Below, in pieces: positions 5,774 to 7,535 of a stretch of DNA of 7,535 nucleotides. Each line of letters starts with the position of its first letter. The first letter of the stretch is position 1. The position numbers and the translations under genes are program-made. Below the pieces are notes generated by a model. The model saw only the letters and a program-made list of their open reading frames with translations, was not told the DNA's origin and made no database searches. Source of the stretch: Pseudomonadota bacterium (GTDB lineage: Bacteria; Pseudomonadota; Gammaproteobacteria; Xanthomonadales; Rhodanobacteraceae); assembly GCA_025351555.1 (NCBI GenBank), contig JANXVS010000377.1:1-7535 (forward strand), read 5' to 3'.

Positions 5774-7535
5774 GGCATGGGCGGGGCGATTTTCAATCAC
5801 ACCGGTACGCTCCGCCTGACCAACGTCACCCTGACCGGCAATGCCGCGAACGGCGGCAGCAACTTTTTCAACGCCAATGGCAGCGGTCTGGGCAGCGCGA
5901 TCTTCAATCTGAATGGCGTGCTACAAATAAACTTTTCCACGATTGCGCAGAATAGTGCCACCGGCAGCAACCGCGGCGGTGCCCGCGGAGGGCAGGGCGA
6001 CGGCGCGATCTATTCGCTCGCTTACGGCAACGATATCCAGAACAACGGCGCGAGCACGGCCAGCCTGACCATCGCCAACAGCATCGTTTACGGCAACACC
6101 GGCGGCAGCAACGACGTGGTCAACAATGTTCTCCTCGGCAGCGGTCCGCAGTACTACTTGAATGCCGCGACGCTGACCTTCACGCACTCGAACATCGTCG
6201 GTACCTATAGCAACCTCGGCACGTTCGGCAGTGGTAACGGCGCGCCGATTGTCACTAATCCGCAACTGATCTACCCGCTCGCAGCGAACGGCATCGCCAA
6301 CGTACCGCTGACGCTGGCGCTCACGCGGACCAGCCCCGCGCGCGGCAAGGCAACCTGCGATGCGAGCGTTCCCAGCGACGAACGCGGCAGGCCGCGCACG
6401 CTGCCGCCGGGCTGCGATCTGGGCGCATTCCAGTTGCCGGCCGCGGCGACGGTCGCGCTGACCTCGAGCGCACGCACCTCAATATACGGGCAAAGCGTGA
6501 CTCTGACGATGACGGTGACCAGCACTACCGGTCATGCTCCAACCGGCAGCGTCGGCTTCTACGACAGCGATGGCACGACGTTGATCGCGGGATGCGCGAG
6601 CAATCCGGCGCCGCTGAACACCGCGACGCCGCCGAGCGCGCAATGCGTCAGCAGCGCGCTCAGCGTCGGCAGCCACACGCTGACCGCGATCTATTCGGGC
6701 GACACATACAACACCGGGGCGCTCGCGACGGCCGCGCAGAACGTGAACCAGGCGAATTCGGTTACGACGATCGCACCACTTGCCGCGATCACGCTGGGCC
6801 AGTCGGTCACGGTCAATGTCAACGTCAGTCCTGTCGCGCCGGGCGCGGGCACGCCGACCGGCAGCATCACCGTCATCGATGGCACGGTCAATTGCACCAT
6901 CACGCTGCCCGCCACGAGCTGTGCGCTGACGCCGAACAGCACCGGCAGTAACGCGCTACTCGCCAAATATAGTGGCGACGGCCATTTCCGCGCCAGCCAG
7001 GGCAGCGCCAACCTGCTCGTCATTGCGCCGAGCACGACGAGCGTGATATCGAACCAACCCTCGTCCACATCCACATTTGGACAAAGCGTCACGTTCACCG
7101 CGACCGTGAGCGGGCAGGCACCCACCGGCAGCGTGTCGTTCAAGAACGGCGGTGACCCCGCGTTTTGCACCACGGCCCTGGCTGGCGGTGGCAACAATCC
7201 GACCGCGACCTGCACGACCAGCGCACTCGTGCCGGCATCGCACAGCATAGGCGCCGCGTATTCCGGCGATGCGAACAACGCCGGATCGTCGAACCAGACC
7301 AATTTACTGGTATACAAAGCAAACACGACAACCGCCGCAGTAGCAGCACCGGCAGCGATCATGTTCGGCCAATCCGCGTTGGTGACCGTCACGATCAGCG
7401 CCGTCGCGCCGGGCGCAGGCATGCCGACTGGCAGCATCGGCGTCAGCGCTGGCGCAGCGACGTGCACAATCGCGCTGCCGGCCACCAATTGCACGCTGAC
7501 GCCGACCATTGCCGGCAATCTGCAGGTAGTCCTCG
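5462..7535 (+). CDS. Continuation of the surface protein after the frameshift: Gly-rich insert, beta-helix coils, choice-of-anchor Q-like motif, Ig-like repeats; cut by right edge
   Basis: This frame (codons starting at 5462) has no stop to the window end, giving 691 codons. It starts in the glycine-rich insert (GMGGGFGQGGLAG and so on to about 5770), then returns to beta-helix coils: GMGGAIFN at about 5774-5797 and GLGSAIFN at 5885-5908, each followed by a strand such as LRLTNVTLTGN. Asn- and Gly-rich strands run on to about 6370. DERGRPR followed by GCDLGAF (6377-6430) resembles the closing motif of choice-of-anchor Q domains in exported beta-helix proteins. From about 6440 four Ig-like modules follow, the last cut by the edge. 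The only nearby start codon, ATG 5507, lacks a ribosome binding site, so the segment is not a separate gene; it belongs with the signal peptide and N-terminal part at 4569. Unless the frameshift is a sequencing error, this part is not translated and the gene is a pseudogene. Confidence 0.78.
6437..7535 (+). repeat. Four tandem Ig-like modules (Big_3-like), alternating two types
   Basis: Each module has a GQSV-type strand (Gly codons at 6488, 6797, 7079 and 7367), then PTGS, then a pair of cysteines, and (in the first three) YSGD, with Tyr codons at 6692, 6968 and 7259. Module length is 94-103 residues. Modules 1 and 3 have 16 and 14 residues between the two cysteines. Modules 2 and 4 have exactly 8, share VAPGAGxPTGSI and LPATxC, and are 190 codons apart, so the array looks like a duplicated two-module unit. 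The cysteine pair probably forms one disulfide per module, which suits an exported protein. The last module runs off the window. Confidence 0.85.

Noticed and set aside
5584..5796. Minus-strand proline-rich frame (PPPKPPPPP type), and a similar one at 5102-5368
   Set aside because: Poly-Pro is the antisense of GGC/GGT glycine codons. The plus-strand glycine reading continues into recognisable coils, so the minus frames are shadows.
6691..7518. 275-codon minus-strand frame with hydrophobic stretches resembling a membrane protein
   Set aside because: It is the mirror of the Ig-like repeats. The Val/Ala/Leu runs come from antisense reading of Thr-, Asn-, Ser- and Gly-rich codons, and its repeats match the repeats on the + strand.
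5154..7535. CRISPR array or tandem DNA repeat
   Set aside because: The repetition is at codon and protein-domain level, with no regular spacers or exact direct repeats of CRISPR size.

Overview
The window looks like chromosomal DNA of a GC-rich gammaproteobacterium, most likely of the Xanthomonadales/Rhodanobacteraceae group. This is inferred from the form of malate dehydrogenase (the 328-residue cytosolic-type enzyme with LLEITPA at the cofactor site), from an S46 dipeptidyl-peptidase (a family known mainly from Bacteroidetes and Xanthomonadales), and from a large glycine-rich exported protein with Ig-like repeats. No plasmid, phage, IS or CRISPR signature was seen, and no RNA gene was recognised.

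Layout. Positions 2-1021 hold the 3' part of a class I/II PLP-dependent aminotransferase of the aspartate aminotransferase type, cut by the left edge. It is followed 29 bases later by a complete malate dehydrogenase gene (mdh, 1051-2037). The two enzymes share oxaloacetate and may be co-transcribed. Next is a complete exported S46 peptidase (best start the GTG at 2137, stop at 4227), whose specificity residues read as the DPP7 type rather than the Asp/Glu-specific DPP11 type. All three genes run on the + strand.

A short convergent spacer (4228-4285) contains a perfect 10-bp palindrome followed by a G-rich tail, which looks like a dispersed intergenic repeat that could also act as a terminator. 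On the minus strand, 4286-4495 encodes only the C-terminal part of an AHSA1/SRPBCC-domain protein. The N-terminal half is missing, so this looks like a gene remnant.

From 4569 to the right edge runs one very large exported protein: signal peptide, beta-helix-like N-terminal region, long glycine-rich insert, further beta-helix coils, a choice-of-anchor Q-like motif and at least four Ig-like repeats. Its reading frame is broken once. The first segment (4569-5600) ends at a stop, but the protein plainly continues in another frame from about 5460, which stays open for over 2 kb to the window edge. One missing base between about 5455 and 5485 explains this. It is either a true inactivating mutation or a sequencing error in GC-rich repeats.

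The first half is ordinary central metabolism and peptide catabolism. The second half is accessory cell-surface material and holds the items most worth checking: the broken surface-protein gene, its glycine-rich insert between duplicated beta-helix coils, the alternating Ig-like modules, and the neighbouring gene remnant.
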